NCBI GenBank assembly: GCA_963773875.1
Contig: CAVZCV010000006.1
Location: forward strand, 372,001 to 436,000
Reading direction: 5' to 3'
DNA: 64,000 nt
Origin: CAVTYH01 sp963773875
Lineage (GTDB): Bacteria > Planctomycetota > Planctomycetia > Pirellulales > JADZDJ01
Numbering within the stretch: position 1 is the first letter of the stretch; each line of letters starts with the position of its first letter. Both the position numbers and the translations under genes were made by a program. Below are positions 57,430 through 64,000 of this stretch, piece after piece. The notes beneath the pieces are model-generated. The model was not told where the DNA came from. It was given only the letters and a program-made list of their open reading frames with translations, and did not search any database.

Positions 57430-57999
57430 ATGTCGTCGGTTCAACGACCAAATTCCGAGGAAGTCGAACACTTACTGCGTAACGCGCAATTACGCGATGA
57501 ATTGGAGCCTTATCTTGATGAAGCGGTGATGCACCTCAACCACGAGGCGGTGCCGACACCGGTGGAAAATGAATTCTTAGCGTCGATGCTCGCATGGGAG
57601 CGAGCCCCTATCTTGCCGATCTACCAATGGTTTTCGCCAGACCTGACGCTGCCACCGCCAGACAAACTGAGCGACGAGGAAGTGAGCGAGCTGCTGTGGG
57701 ATGTAATCGGCAAACTGTTTGAAAAGCGCGTGGTGCTCGACTTTACAGATCACCTTACTGATCGCGAATTGTACTGCTTAATTTGGCGCAATATTCTGCC
57801 CTCTCCGGAAAAGCGAATCGAAAACTCATCCAGTTTCTTGCATTGGGATTGCTCCGACGCCAGCGGCGATGCCGAGCTCTGGCTACGCTTCTACGCGAGT
57901 CCGGAAGAACGTGAGCAATGGGCCGAAGATTTCGGCCACGAGTTGCCCCCGCACGAAGAGCCGCCCTACCGCCGCGATTTGCCAAAGGCGCCCTTTTGA
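57430..57999 (+). CDS. Conserved hypothetical acidic protein
   Basis: Not recognised. 189 residues, acidic and helical, with no signal peptide or membrane segment. Recurring charged stretches include SEEVEHLLRNAQLRDELEPY and KLSDEEVSELLWDVIGKLFE; the C-terminus is Pro- and Glu-rich (PPHEEPPYRRDLPKAPF). A clean frame and a start at ATG 57430 argue for a real gene. It lies 53 bases upstream of the DinB-like gene and may be co-transcribed. Confidence 0.6.
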   Translation: MSSVQRPNSEEVEHLLRNAQLRDELEPYLDEAVMHLNHEAVPTPVENEFLASMLAWERAPILPIYQWFSPDLTLPPPDKLSDEEVSELLWDVIGKLFEKRVVLDFTDHLTDRELYCLIWRNILPSPEKRIENSSSFLHWDCSDASGDAELWLRFYASPEEREQWAEDFGHELPPHEEPPYRRDLPKAPF

Positions 58000-58052
58000 A
58001 TTTTGCCGGCGCAACGTAGGCTTGGAGGTCGACACCAGCCAGGAGGAGCATC

Positions 58053-58529
58053 GTGAGTCAAGTCATTGCCATTCAAGAACTGGCACGTCAGGTAAGGGAA
58101 AGCACTCTAAAACTTTTGAACATGGCCGATCCCGGGTGGCTGACTTCGGCGCCCTCGGGAACTTCGAACCACGTCCTTTGGCACGCTGGCCACGCGCTTT
58201 GGCTGCAAGATACTCTGTGCCTACAGCCATTAACCGGTAAGAATTCGTTGCCGCAGGACTGGGACAAAGCCTTCGGCATGGATTGCCAGCCGGTCAAAAC
58301 GCAACGGCAATGGCCAGCACGGGAGCAGATCGCCGAGCTATTGCGTACGCAGCTCGATGAAATTCTCGCGACCATTGAGCACGCAGGCGAAGCCAAGCTT
58401 GCAGGGGCGGCAAACACACGTGGCGACACCTTGGGCTCGCGTATCATCCACGGCTTTCACGATGAGGCCCGACATCAGGGGGAAATGTATCTGCTGATCA
58501 AAATGCGCCGAGCTAGCGACAACGCTTGA
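58053..58529 (+). CDS. DinB-family four-helix protein
   Basis: 158 residues from GTG 58053. The fold is suggested by a first helix carrying HVLWHAGHALWLQDTLC (two or three His) and a last helix with HGFHDEARHQGEMYLLI (H-x3-H). These are the metal-binding His positions of DinB/DUF664-type thiol-dependent enzymes. The substrate is unknown. Its stop is 40 bases from the convergent archease gene. Confidence 0.78.
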   Translation: MSQVIAIQELARQVRESTLKLLNMADPGWLTSAPSGTSNHVLWHAGHALWLQDTLCLQPLTGKNSLPQDWDKAFGMDCQPVKTQRQWPAREQIAELLRTQLDEILATIEHAGEAKLAGAANTRGDTLGSRIIHGFHDEARHQGEMYLLIKMRRASDNA

Positions 58530-58569
58530 ATTGCGAATGCGCTGTCTCGACGAGTTGCCGGCGGATCGG

Positions 58570-58989
58570 TCAAATGTCGAGAATCACCTCGGCCAGCCAT
58601 TCGTCTCGATCGCGGGCCACTTTTAGTCCATGATAAGTGACTGCTTTTACCTCATGTTCGAGTCGATGACGTGCCGGATCAAATGGCTCACCCGCTGCGG
58701 TCGCTTCGAGATGATCGGTTTTCACATGTGCTTCAAAGGTCGAAAACAATAGTTGCTGAGTGTCGAACAGAAATAGCAGTTCATTGAGCCAATCGAATAG
58801 CAAGTAGTCGTACTCGCCCGGGCGTCCCGGAATGTTGAGCGTATGCTTTACGCACGGTTCAATGTCGGCTGGATTGGCGACGATGAGCGTGAACAAGCCC
58901 TGGGCCGCATCTCCAAACAGTTCATCAAGTGAAGGCGCACGAACGCGAAGTCCGACATCCGCAGTGTGTTCGAAGACTTCGTACATCAA
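58570..58989 (-). CDS. Archease
   Basis: 139 residues, the typical archease size. The family start MYEVFEHTADVGLRVRAPSL carries the conserved Asp of HTAD, and AVTYHGLKVARD followed by LAEVILDI closes the protein with its calcium-binding acidic residues. Archease activates the RNA ligase RtcB in tRNA splicing or RNA repair. No rtcB is in the window. Confidence 0.93.
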   Translation of the reverse strand: MMYEVFEHTADVGLRVRAPSLDELFGDAAQGLFTLIVANPADIEPCVKHTLNIPGRPGEYDYLLFDWLNELLFLFDTQQLLFSTFEAHVKTDHLEATAAGEPFDPARHRLEHEVKAVTYHGLKVARDRDEWLAEVILDI

Positions 58990-59016
58990 CCGGTACTGTT
59001 TTTTGCGTATGGTGCG

Positions 59017-60018
59017 CTATGGTTTGTTGAGCGACACAATCACGCGCCCCGTGATCTCGCCAGCTAGAATTGCTTGGATCTTGGGTTCCAATCCGTCGAG
59101 CGACACTTCCACGGCGATTGCCTCAAGCTGTTTCGGCTTCCAATCACCGGCCAGTTTCGACCAGATTCTTAGTCTTCGTTCCATCGGAAACGATGCGGAA
59201 TCGATTCCAGCGAGCGTCACGCCACGCAGAATAAACGGATAGACAGTCATCGGAATGTCGATCCCTCCAACCAATCCGCAGGCCGCGACGCAGCCTCTTG
59301 GCTTTGTTGATCGCAGCAACGTAGCGAGGACGATGCCGCCAACGGTGTCGACCGCCGCCGCCCAGCGTGGCTTTAAGAGCGGCTTCTCGGACGTATCGGT
59401 TACGGCATCTCGCGAAATGATTTCTGCAGCGCCTAAATGTTTAAGCACCTCGCTCGCGTTTGGTTTACCACTCACCGCGACAACTCGGTAGCCAGCTTGA
59501 GCAAGTAGGACCACCGCCAACGTGCCAACACCGCCGCTCGCCCCCGTCACGGCCACATCGCCCGAGCGCGGCTCAATCCCGCACCGTTCGATTGCTTCCT
59601 GGCACATCGCCGCGGTAAGACCGGCCGTGCCAACAATCATGCTCTCGCGAAGGGTAAGTCCACTGGGCAACGGCACGATCCATTCGGCGGGCACTCGGAT
59701 GAACTCGGCATATGCACCCCAATGTCCGGCGCCGAGATCGTAGCTGGTGACAATCACTTTATCGCCTGGGCGAATTCTATCCGACTTCGATTCGACGACT
59801 TCACCAGCCGCATCAATGCCGGGAATATGCGGAAACTTGCTAACCACTCCGGGGTGCCCTGTGGCCGCTAGTGCATCTTTGTAGTTGAGCGATGAATATG
59901 CGACACGTATCAGCACATCGCCTGGAGGCAATTCATCCACGGATCGTTCTGTTACTTGGCGCCGCAATACCCCATCGTCGCTCTTCGTGACGTATAAACA
60001 GCGCATTGAGCTTGCCAT
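59017..60018 (-). CDS. YhdH/AcuI-type quinone oxidoreductase (acrylyl-CoA reductase-like)
   Basis: An MDR-superfamily, NADPH-dependent reductase of 333 residues without zinc ligands. YSSLNYKDALAATGHPGV near residue 45 and the nucleotide-binding VTGASGGVGTLAVVLLAQAG at about 152-171 are the YhdH/YhfP signature; close relatives (AcuI) reduce acrylyl-CoA. SFPMERRLRIWSKLAGDWKP near the end also fits. It is 27 bases upstream of archease on the same strand. Confidence 0.9.
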   Translation of the reverse strand: MASSMRCLYVTKSDDGVLRRQVTERSVDELPPGDVLIRVAYSSLNYKDALAATGHPGVVSKFPHIPGIDAAGEVVESKSDRIRPGDKVIVTSYDLGAGHWGAYAEFIRVPAEWIVPLPSGLTLRESMIVGTAGLTAAMCQEAIERCGIEPRSGDVAVTGASGGVGTLAVVLLAQAGYRVVAVSGKPNASEVLKHLGAAEIISRDAVTDTSEKPLLKPRWAAAVDTVGGIVLATLLRSTKPRGCVAACGLVGGIDIPMTVYPFILRGVTLAGIDSASFPMERRLRIWSKLAGDWKPKQLEAIAVEVSLDGLEPKIQAILAGEITGRVIVSLNKP

Positions 60019-60090
60019 ATGTTCACGCTTTCAAGTCTCTGCCAGGTGGTTGCCAAAGTCGGCCGAAATTGCCTCAATCTCAATCGCTGA

Positions 60091-60118
60091 TTGACACCCG
60101 GTAGACCGCCTCTATAAT
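60091..60118 (+). promoter_or_regulatory. Consensus sigma-70-type promoter of trxA
   Basis: A perfect TTGACA (60091-60096) and a perfect TATAAT (60113-60118) are separated by 16 bases, in the leader of trxA and on its strand. The -10 ends 99 bases before ATG 60218. It is the only pair matching the consensus at all 12 positions that I found in the window. Confidence 0.78.
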
Positions 60119-60217
60119 TCCGCCGGGAACCAATTCTAGACATCCAAGCAGCCGATAATAGATTGAGCGGACGGAACTTTTTCGCCGCGACTAAATTGAT
60201 TGGCAGGAGGGTTCATA

Positions 60218-60544
60218 ATGGCCAATGTAACTGAATTTTCAGATTCAAATTTTCAAAACGATGTGCTCAAGTCGGACCAACCGGTACTGGTCGACTTTTG
60301 GGCTCCCTGGTGTGGCCCTTGCCGAATGATTGCCCCGGTCGTGGAAGAGTTGGCCAACGAGTATCAAGGCTCAATAAAAATTGGGAAAGTGAATATTGAC
60401 GACAATCCCAACGTCGCCATGAACTACGGTGTGAACAGCATTCCAACCTTGATGATCTTCAAAGGCGGCCAGGTCGTCGATCGTTTTGTCGGCGTGCAGC
60501 CGAAGAGCCGGCTGCAGCAAGCCATCGATGCCGTGAAGGTCTAG
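60218..60544 (+). CDS. trxA: Thioredoxin
   Basis: The general disulfide reductant, 108 residues. It has the classical active site WCGPC (31-35), DFWAPWCGPCRMIAPV, and the cis-proline segment IPTLMIFKGG. ATG 60218 is preceded by CAGGAGGG, a strong ribosome-binding site; an in-frame upstream start (60200) is less likely. A consensus promoter lies upstream, in keeping with high expression. Confidence 0.96.
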   Translation: MANVTEFSDSNFQNDVLKSDQPVLVDFWAPWCGPCRMIAPVVEELANEYQGSIKIGKVNIDDNPNVAMNYGVNSIPTLMIFKGGQVVDRFVGVQPKSRLQQAIDAVKV

Positions 60545-60554
60545 CCGCGGCAGC

Positions 60555-61235
60555 TTAGTGTGCGGCTGCGGTTGGTCTTTGTGCTACAGCCGTTGTCGCC
60601 GATTCGAGTACCGAGCGGGACTCGTCGGTTTGCGCGACCAATTCTTGTTGCACACTGCCAGATTGTTGGCCGCCTAGGCCTAGCACTTGCCAATTGCGAT
60701 GATCCGCGCGGGCCAAGGCATAGCCGGTATTCATGACAGGCTGTTTCGTCTTTGTGTCGTAGGCCACGAGCGCCAACTTTGCGGTGCCCATGGACTTGGT
60801 GCGCTGAAAGAACGCGATTTTCGGCATCGAAAGGGGCGATGGCGGCGGCAGTGGAATTTCCGGGATGCCGACGAACAGCTCATTGCGATCAGTTCCCACG
60901 GCGCCGCTGCCGAGTTCTACGATTACGTCTGATTCATCGGCTTTGCTCACAAGCGTGCAGCGATTCGCAAGCAGATGTTGGTGAAGCGCCACGAGGACAT
61001 AGTTCTTATCGACACAATCCAAGTACTGCGTATCGACAAACACCTTGGCCCCTGAAATCGGGCGGTAATCGAATTTCTCTAATGCTCGGTCGGCAGCGCT
61101 GGAAATGAGCAGTTGCTCGATTCCTGTCCGCGCGGTGTCGGATTGCTTTATGGTGGCACATCCGAAAGTGCTAATTGAGAATCCTGCCAACAAAGCAAAT
61201 GCTGTTCGTTGACTTGCCAGTGATTGAAGCAACAT
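60555..61235 (-). CDS. Putative lipoprotein, DUF6655-like
   Basis: 226 residues with an N-terminal signal and lipobox (ISTFGC, Cys at about 26). The mature part has KQSDTARTGIEQLLISSAAD and KVFVDTQYLDCVDKNYVLVA, patterns I associate with a planctomycete-restricted lipoprotein family. Later it is Ala/Gln/Thr-rich. Predicted to be anchored in the membrane and face the periplasm. No enzyme motif. It converges on trxA with a 10-base gap. Confidence 0.68.
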   Translation of the reverse strand: MLLQSLASQRTAFALLAGFSISTFGCATIKQSDTARTGIEQLLISSAADRALEKFDYRPISGAKVFVDTQYLDCVDKNYVLVALHQHLLANRCTLVSKADESDVIVELGSGAVGTDRNELFVGIPEIPLPPPSPLSMPKIAFFQRTKSMGTAKLALVAYDTKTKQPVMNTGYALARADHRNWQVLGLGGQQSGSVQQELVAQTDESRSVLESATTAVAQRPTAAAH

Positions 61236-61584
61236 TTAGCGCATCGGGTGATCGGGTGATTTGATTCGAGCGTCAGACCCCTTTCGGTTGTTTATCGACG
61301 TGCAAGACATTACGGATTGAGCAGAGTTTTAGGCGCCAAAGCCGTGAATTTGGGCAAGTTGGCGTCTACGACGCCGACAATTTTGCGAGCAGTTGGGAGG
61401 GCTAGCGACTCCAAGTTTTTACCCCGTCCGGGGTTGCAATTCTCTCGGTTTCGGGCAAAATACTTGATTCTCCGCTGGCCGCTGATGCTGGCGCGAGATG
61501 CGCTGCGTGTGTTAAGTGCCGGAACAGACACGGTTTGGCGCAATCTACCGGGCGCAAGTTGTACTGACCAAATCTGAGGAGACC
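61236..61584. other. Intergenic region upstream of rplY
   Basis: A 349-base gap between divergent genes. It contains a short palindrome (CCCCGTCCGGGG, about 61422-61433), a tandem CGGGTGAT near 61248 and the ribosome-binding site TGAGGAGA just before ATG 61585. No promoter is convincing. Confidence 0.4.
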
Positions 61585-62220
61585 ATGGCTGATACGCTGC
61601 AAGTGGAATCACGCGAATCGATCGGTAAGCGCAATGCCAAGCGGCTTCGCGCCACCGGCAAAGTGCCAGCCGTACTCTATGGTCACGGCGAAAAGGCTGT
61701 AAGCGTAAGCGTGCCGCGTGATCAAATCTCGTTGGCCATTCGACATGGCTCAAGAGTCGTGCAACTAAAGGGCGCCGTCAGCGACAGCGCGTTGATTCGC
61801 GAATTGCAGTACGACACTTTTGGACTTGAAATTCTGCACATCGATTTCGCCCGCGTGTCGGCTCACGAGCGCGTCAAAGTAAAGGTGCCGCTAGAATTGA
61901 AAGGTCAGGCTGCTGGAGCGAAGGAAGGTGGAGTTATCGAGCATTTGATTCACGAAATTGAAATTGAATGTCCAGTCAGCAGCATTCCCGACAAGATCAT
62001 CGTCAATATTTCGAGCCTTGCGCTAGAAGGCGCCATTGAAGTCGGCCAGATTACGGTGCCCGAAGGCGTCAAGGTCTTAAGTTCCAAAGACGAAGTCGCG
62101 GTACATTGCATCAAGCCGAAGGCGGAGGGCGAAGAGGAAGCAGCAGCGGGCGGCGAAGCTGTGGAACCCGAGCTGATTCGCAAGGAGAAACCGGCGGAGG
62201 AAGGTGAGGAAGGCGAATAG
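61585..62220 (+). CDS. rplY: Ribosomal protein bL25 (CTC family)
   Basis: A 5S-rRNA-binding protein of the large ribosomal subunit, in the long CTC form of 211 residues. The N-terminal L25 domain starts MADTLQVESRESIGKRNAKR and has KVPAVLYGHG; the C-terminal TL5-like domain contains FARVSAHERVKVKVPLELKG and PVSSIPDKI. An acidic Glu-rich tail closes it. ATG 61585 follows TGAGGAGA. It is 62 bases upstream of pth, the usual partner. Confidence 0.95.
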   Translation: MADTLQVESRESIGKRNAKRLRATGKVPAVLYGHGEKAVSVSVPRDQISLAIRHGSRVVQLKGAVSDSALIRELQYDTFGLEILHIDFARVSAHERVKVKVPLELKGQAAGAKEGGVIEHLIHEIEIECPVSSIPDKIIVNISSLALEGAIEVGQITVPEGVKVLSSKDEVAVHCIKPKAEGEEEAAAGGEAVEPELIRKEKPAEEGEEGE

Positions 62221-62282
62221 ACGGTTTTTAGCGGCGGCCAAATCGCGCGGTACGTGCCGCCAAACTCGAACCATAGCATGCC

Positions 62283-62843
62283 GTGAAACTTGTCGTTGGA
62301 TTGGGGAACCCTGGACGAAAATACGAAGGAACACGTCACAACGTCGGATTCAAGGTACTAAGTGAACTTGCGAGGCAGCATCAGGCCTCGCGACCGAAAT
62401 CGAACTTTCAAGGAGAAATAACTGAAGCTCTTATCCGCGGTGAGCGAACTCTGCTGCTTTGCCCACAGACTTTCATGAATCTGAGCGGCAGTAGCGTTCA
62501 AGCGGCTCGCGAGTTTTACAAACTTGCCAACGATGATTTGCTGGTTGTTTGTGATGACTTCAACCTGCCGTTGGGCAAGCTGCGAATGCGAGCTGAAGGT
62601 TCCGCCGGTGGGCAAAAGGGCTTAGCCGATATTATTTCTCGATTGGGAGGAGACGCAGTACCACGATTGCGAGTCGGTGTCGGACCGGTGCCGGCGAATT
62701 GGGATCCGGCCGATTTTGTGCTGGGTCGCTTTAGTAAAGAAGAACAACTGGAAATTGAGGACAGCATCACTCTTGCCGCCAGCGGCATCGAAGATTGGAT
62801 TGAGCAGGGTATCGTCTATTGCATGAATCGATACAACGCATGA
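62283..62843 (+). CDS. pth: Peptidyl-tRNA hydrolase
   Basis: Recycles peptidyl-tRNA released from stalled ribosomes. 186 residues from GTG 62283. Family motifs are VGLGNPGRKYEGTRHNVGFK with the catalytic His in RHN, then CPQTFMNLSGSSVQ, CDDFNLPLGKLR and GSAGGQKGLADI. It sits between rplY and rpsF, a standard order. Confidence 0.95.
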   Translation: MKLVVGLGNPGRKYEGTRHNVGFKVLSELARQHQASRPKSNFQGEITEALIRGERTLLLCPQTFMNLSGSSVQAAREFYKLANDDLLVVCDDFNLPLGKLRMRAEGSAGGQKGLADIISRLGGDAVPRLRVGVGPVPANWDPADFVLGRFSKEEQLEIEDSITLAASGIEDWIEQGIVYCMNRYNA

Positions 62844-62904
62844 TGGCGAAATTCTAATACCGATATAGTCAAAGAATCAGTTAACCGTATTTGAGGACCG
62901 ACCC

Positions 62905-63342
62905 TTGGCACAGAACGTCTACGAAGGCATGTTCATTTTGGATTCCAACCGCTATGCCCGCGATGCGGCTGCTGTCGTGGCGCAAATCCCGTCGACCGTC
63001 GAACAAATGGGCGGCCAGGTCTTGGCCAGCCGTCTGTGGGAAGAGCGCCGGCTTGCATACCCGATTAAGGGACATCGCAAGGGGACTTACTGGCTCACTT
63101 ATTTCAAGTTGGATGGCACTCAGGTGACGAACTTGGAACGGCAGTTCCAATTGAATGAAAGCGTGGTCCGCAGTCTGTTTCTGAAAATCGATCCACGTAT
63201 TGCCGATACGATGGTGCAGCACGCCCTAACCGGCGGCGGCCCTTTAGCCGCCAATAAGCCAAAGGCGGAAGCGGTCGAGGTCGCCGAAATAGAACTACCG
63301 CCGGACGTGGAAGAAGTCCCCGAAATCGATAAAGACGAATAA
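62905..63342 (+). CDS. rpsF: Ribosomal protein bS6
   Basis: A small-subunit protein binding 16S rRNA next to bS18. The core (about 1-95) shows the ferredoxin-like bS6 fold: YEGMFILDSNRYARDAAAVV, ERRLAYPIKGHRKGTYWLTY, and NLERQFQLNESVVRSLFLKI. An acidic Pro/Glu-rich tail (about 110-145) extends it. The start is TTG 62905, preceded by TTGAGGACC. It is 93 bases upstream of ssb. Confidence 0.95.
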   Translation: MAQNVYEGMFILDSNRYARDAAAVVAQIPSTVEQMGGQVLASRLWEERRLAYPIKGHRKGTYWLTYFKLDGTQVTNLERQFQLNESVVRSLFLKIDPRIADTMVQHALTGGGPLAANKPKAEAVEVAEIELPPDVEEVPEIDKDE

Positions 63343-63387
63343 ACCCGGCCTGTTGCCGCGGCCCCCCTCATTTGCTAGCTTGGTAAT

Positions 63388-63412
63388 TCGTGTGGAACGC
63401 ATGTTCACACGA
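63388..63412 (+). promoter_or_regulatory. Palindromic operator with a LexA-type core upstream of ssb
   Basis: TCGTGTGGAAC-GCAT-GTTCACACGA is a near-perfect inverted repeat (one bulged G) and contains GAAC-N4-GTTC (63395-63406), the LexA/DinR-box core of Gram-positive bacteria. It ends 24 bases before ATG 63436, where a repressor could block transcription. Confidence 0.5.
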
Positions 63413-63435
63413 GAGCTGCGGCTCGGGAGTTCATT

Positions 63436-63918
63436 ATGGCAAGTTTCAATCGAGTCATTCTCGTCGGCAATCTGACACGCGATCCAGAGCTGCGTTATAT
63501 TCCCAGCGGCATGGCGGTGACGGACATCGGATTGGCCGTCAACGACAAGCGTAAAAATGCCCAAGGTGAATGGATTGAGGAAACCACGTTCGTCGACGTG
63601 ACGCTTTGGGGTCGCACCGCTGAAGTGGCCACAGAGTATCTGAATAAAGGCTCGCCGGTGTTAGTTGAAGGACGGCTGAAGCTCGACACGTGGGAAAAAG
63701 AAGGCAAGAAGCAATCGAAACTGCGAGTCGTCGGCGAGAAAATGCAAATGCTCGGCGGTCGTGGACCCGGCGGCGGTCAGGGTAGTGGTGGTGGCCAAAG
63801 CAGTGGCGCTCGTGGCAGTCGTACCTCGACCCCACCAACTGCTGAAATGGAGTACAGTCAGGCGGAAGCCGGATTCGAGAGCAGCAATGAGCCGCCGACT
63901 TCTGAATTGCCATTTTGA
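63436..63918 (+). CDS. ssb: Single-stranded DNA-binding protein
   Basis: Coats single-stranded DNA in replication and repair. The 160 residues comprise an N-terminal OB fold (MASFNRVILVGNLTRDPELR, then FVDVTLWGRTAEVATEYLNK), a Gly/Gln/Ser-rich linker from about 108 and the acidic tip ending TSELPF (the usual form is DDIPF). ATG 63436 follows GGGAG. The order rpsF-ssb is standard, and a palindromic site lies just upstream. Confidence 0.95.
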   Translation: MASFNRVILVGNLTRDPELRYIPSGMAVTDIGLAVNDKRKNAQGEWIEETTFVDVTLWGRTAEVATEYLNKGSPVLVEGRLKLDTWEKEGKKQSKLRVVGEKMQMLGGRGPGGGQGSGGGQSSGARGSRTSTPPTAEMEYSQAEAGFESSNEPPTSELPF

Positions 63919-63972
63919 ATCGTGTTAACAAATTCCGGCAAAGTTCGCCGGTTTCCAATCAGAGGTTGAAGA

Positions 63973-64000
63973 ATGCCAATCACTCAATCGAAAAGCGCTT
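63973..64000 (+). CDS. Start of a further gene (partial; possibly rplI)
   Basis: An ATG at 63973, preceded by AGAGGTTGAAGA, opens a frame (MPITQSKSA) that runs off the window. The position after rpsF-ssb is where rplI (ribosomal protein bL9) often lies. Nine residues are too few to confirm. Confidence 0.35.

Noticed and set aside
61310..61753. A 147-codon minus-strand frame across the rplY leader
   Set aside because: It overlaps the start of rplY, is Arg-rich and resembles no family; it looks like a chance frame.
1..64000. CRISPR arrays, rRNA operons and integrated phage
   Set aside because: No regularly spaced direct repeats, rRNA-like stretches or phage structural, integrase or terminase genes were seen on either strand.

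Overview
The window reads as chromosomal DNA of a planctomycete, most likely a Pirellulales-type member of Planctomycetota. Support comes from gene families that cluster in that phylum: a cytochrome c/DUF1549/DUF1553 protein paired with a DUF1501 protein, five PEP-CTERM proteins (two with dockerin-type repeats), a surface protein with a LExLEDRxLLSA export motif, and several small planctomycete-type families. No rRNA, tRNA, CRISPR array, prophage or intact insertion sequence was seen.

Layout. 1-10.7 kb: end of a DUF4139-like protein, a two-component system, tsaB, a metallophosphoesterase, yidC, mnmE, a decayed DUF892 remnant, a thioredoxin-like protein and a divergent acyltransferase-like gene. 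10.8-18.8 kb: an SDR-like gene coupled to pabB-pabA (p-aminobenzoate for folate), an MFS transporter, then dapA, pdxJ and a degenerate CobB/CbiA-like gene on the minus strand. 19.1-22.9 kb: htrA with a rho-independent terminator, rnc, and a gene-poor stretch. 22.9-25.2 kb: small accessory genes, a toxin-antitoxin pair and a nested inverted-repeat element. 25.2-45.4 kb: an accessory, exported-protein-rich region (GH99-like, LamG/dockerin and other PEP-CTERM proteins, a protein methyltransferase next to a surface protein, GNAT copies, a flavin monooxygenase, an ECF sigma/anti-sigma pair) with Gfo/Idh/MocA and uvrB. 45.5-50.4 kb: the DUF1549/1553 plus DUF1501 pair and an MtfA peptidase. 50.7-60.5 kb: an MsbA-like exporter, a TsaC-arginine phosphatase fusion with rpiB (the order of Bacillus ywlC-ywlE-ywlF), a PhnD-like protein, lhgO, archease, an AcuI-like reductase and trxA behind a consensus promoter. 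61.6-64 kb: rplY, pth, rpsF, ssb and the start of a further gene.

Two tRNA modification routes are represented: t6A (TsaB and TsaC) and U34 modification (MnmE). The rplY-pth-rpsF-ssb run is the ordinary translation/replication cluster.

Caution for any reader: at least ten genes carry apparent single-base frameshifts, including yidC, mnmE, pabB, htrA and uvrB. In every case adding or removing one base (two in htrA) restores a full-length family member. Such a load in core genes is better explained by residual assembly indels than by gene decay. I list each as one gene and state where the frame breaks.
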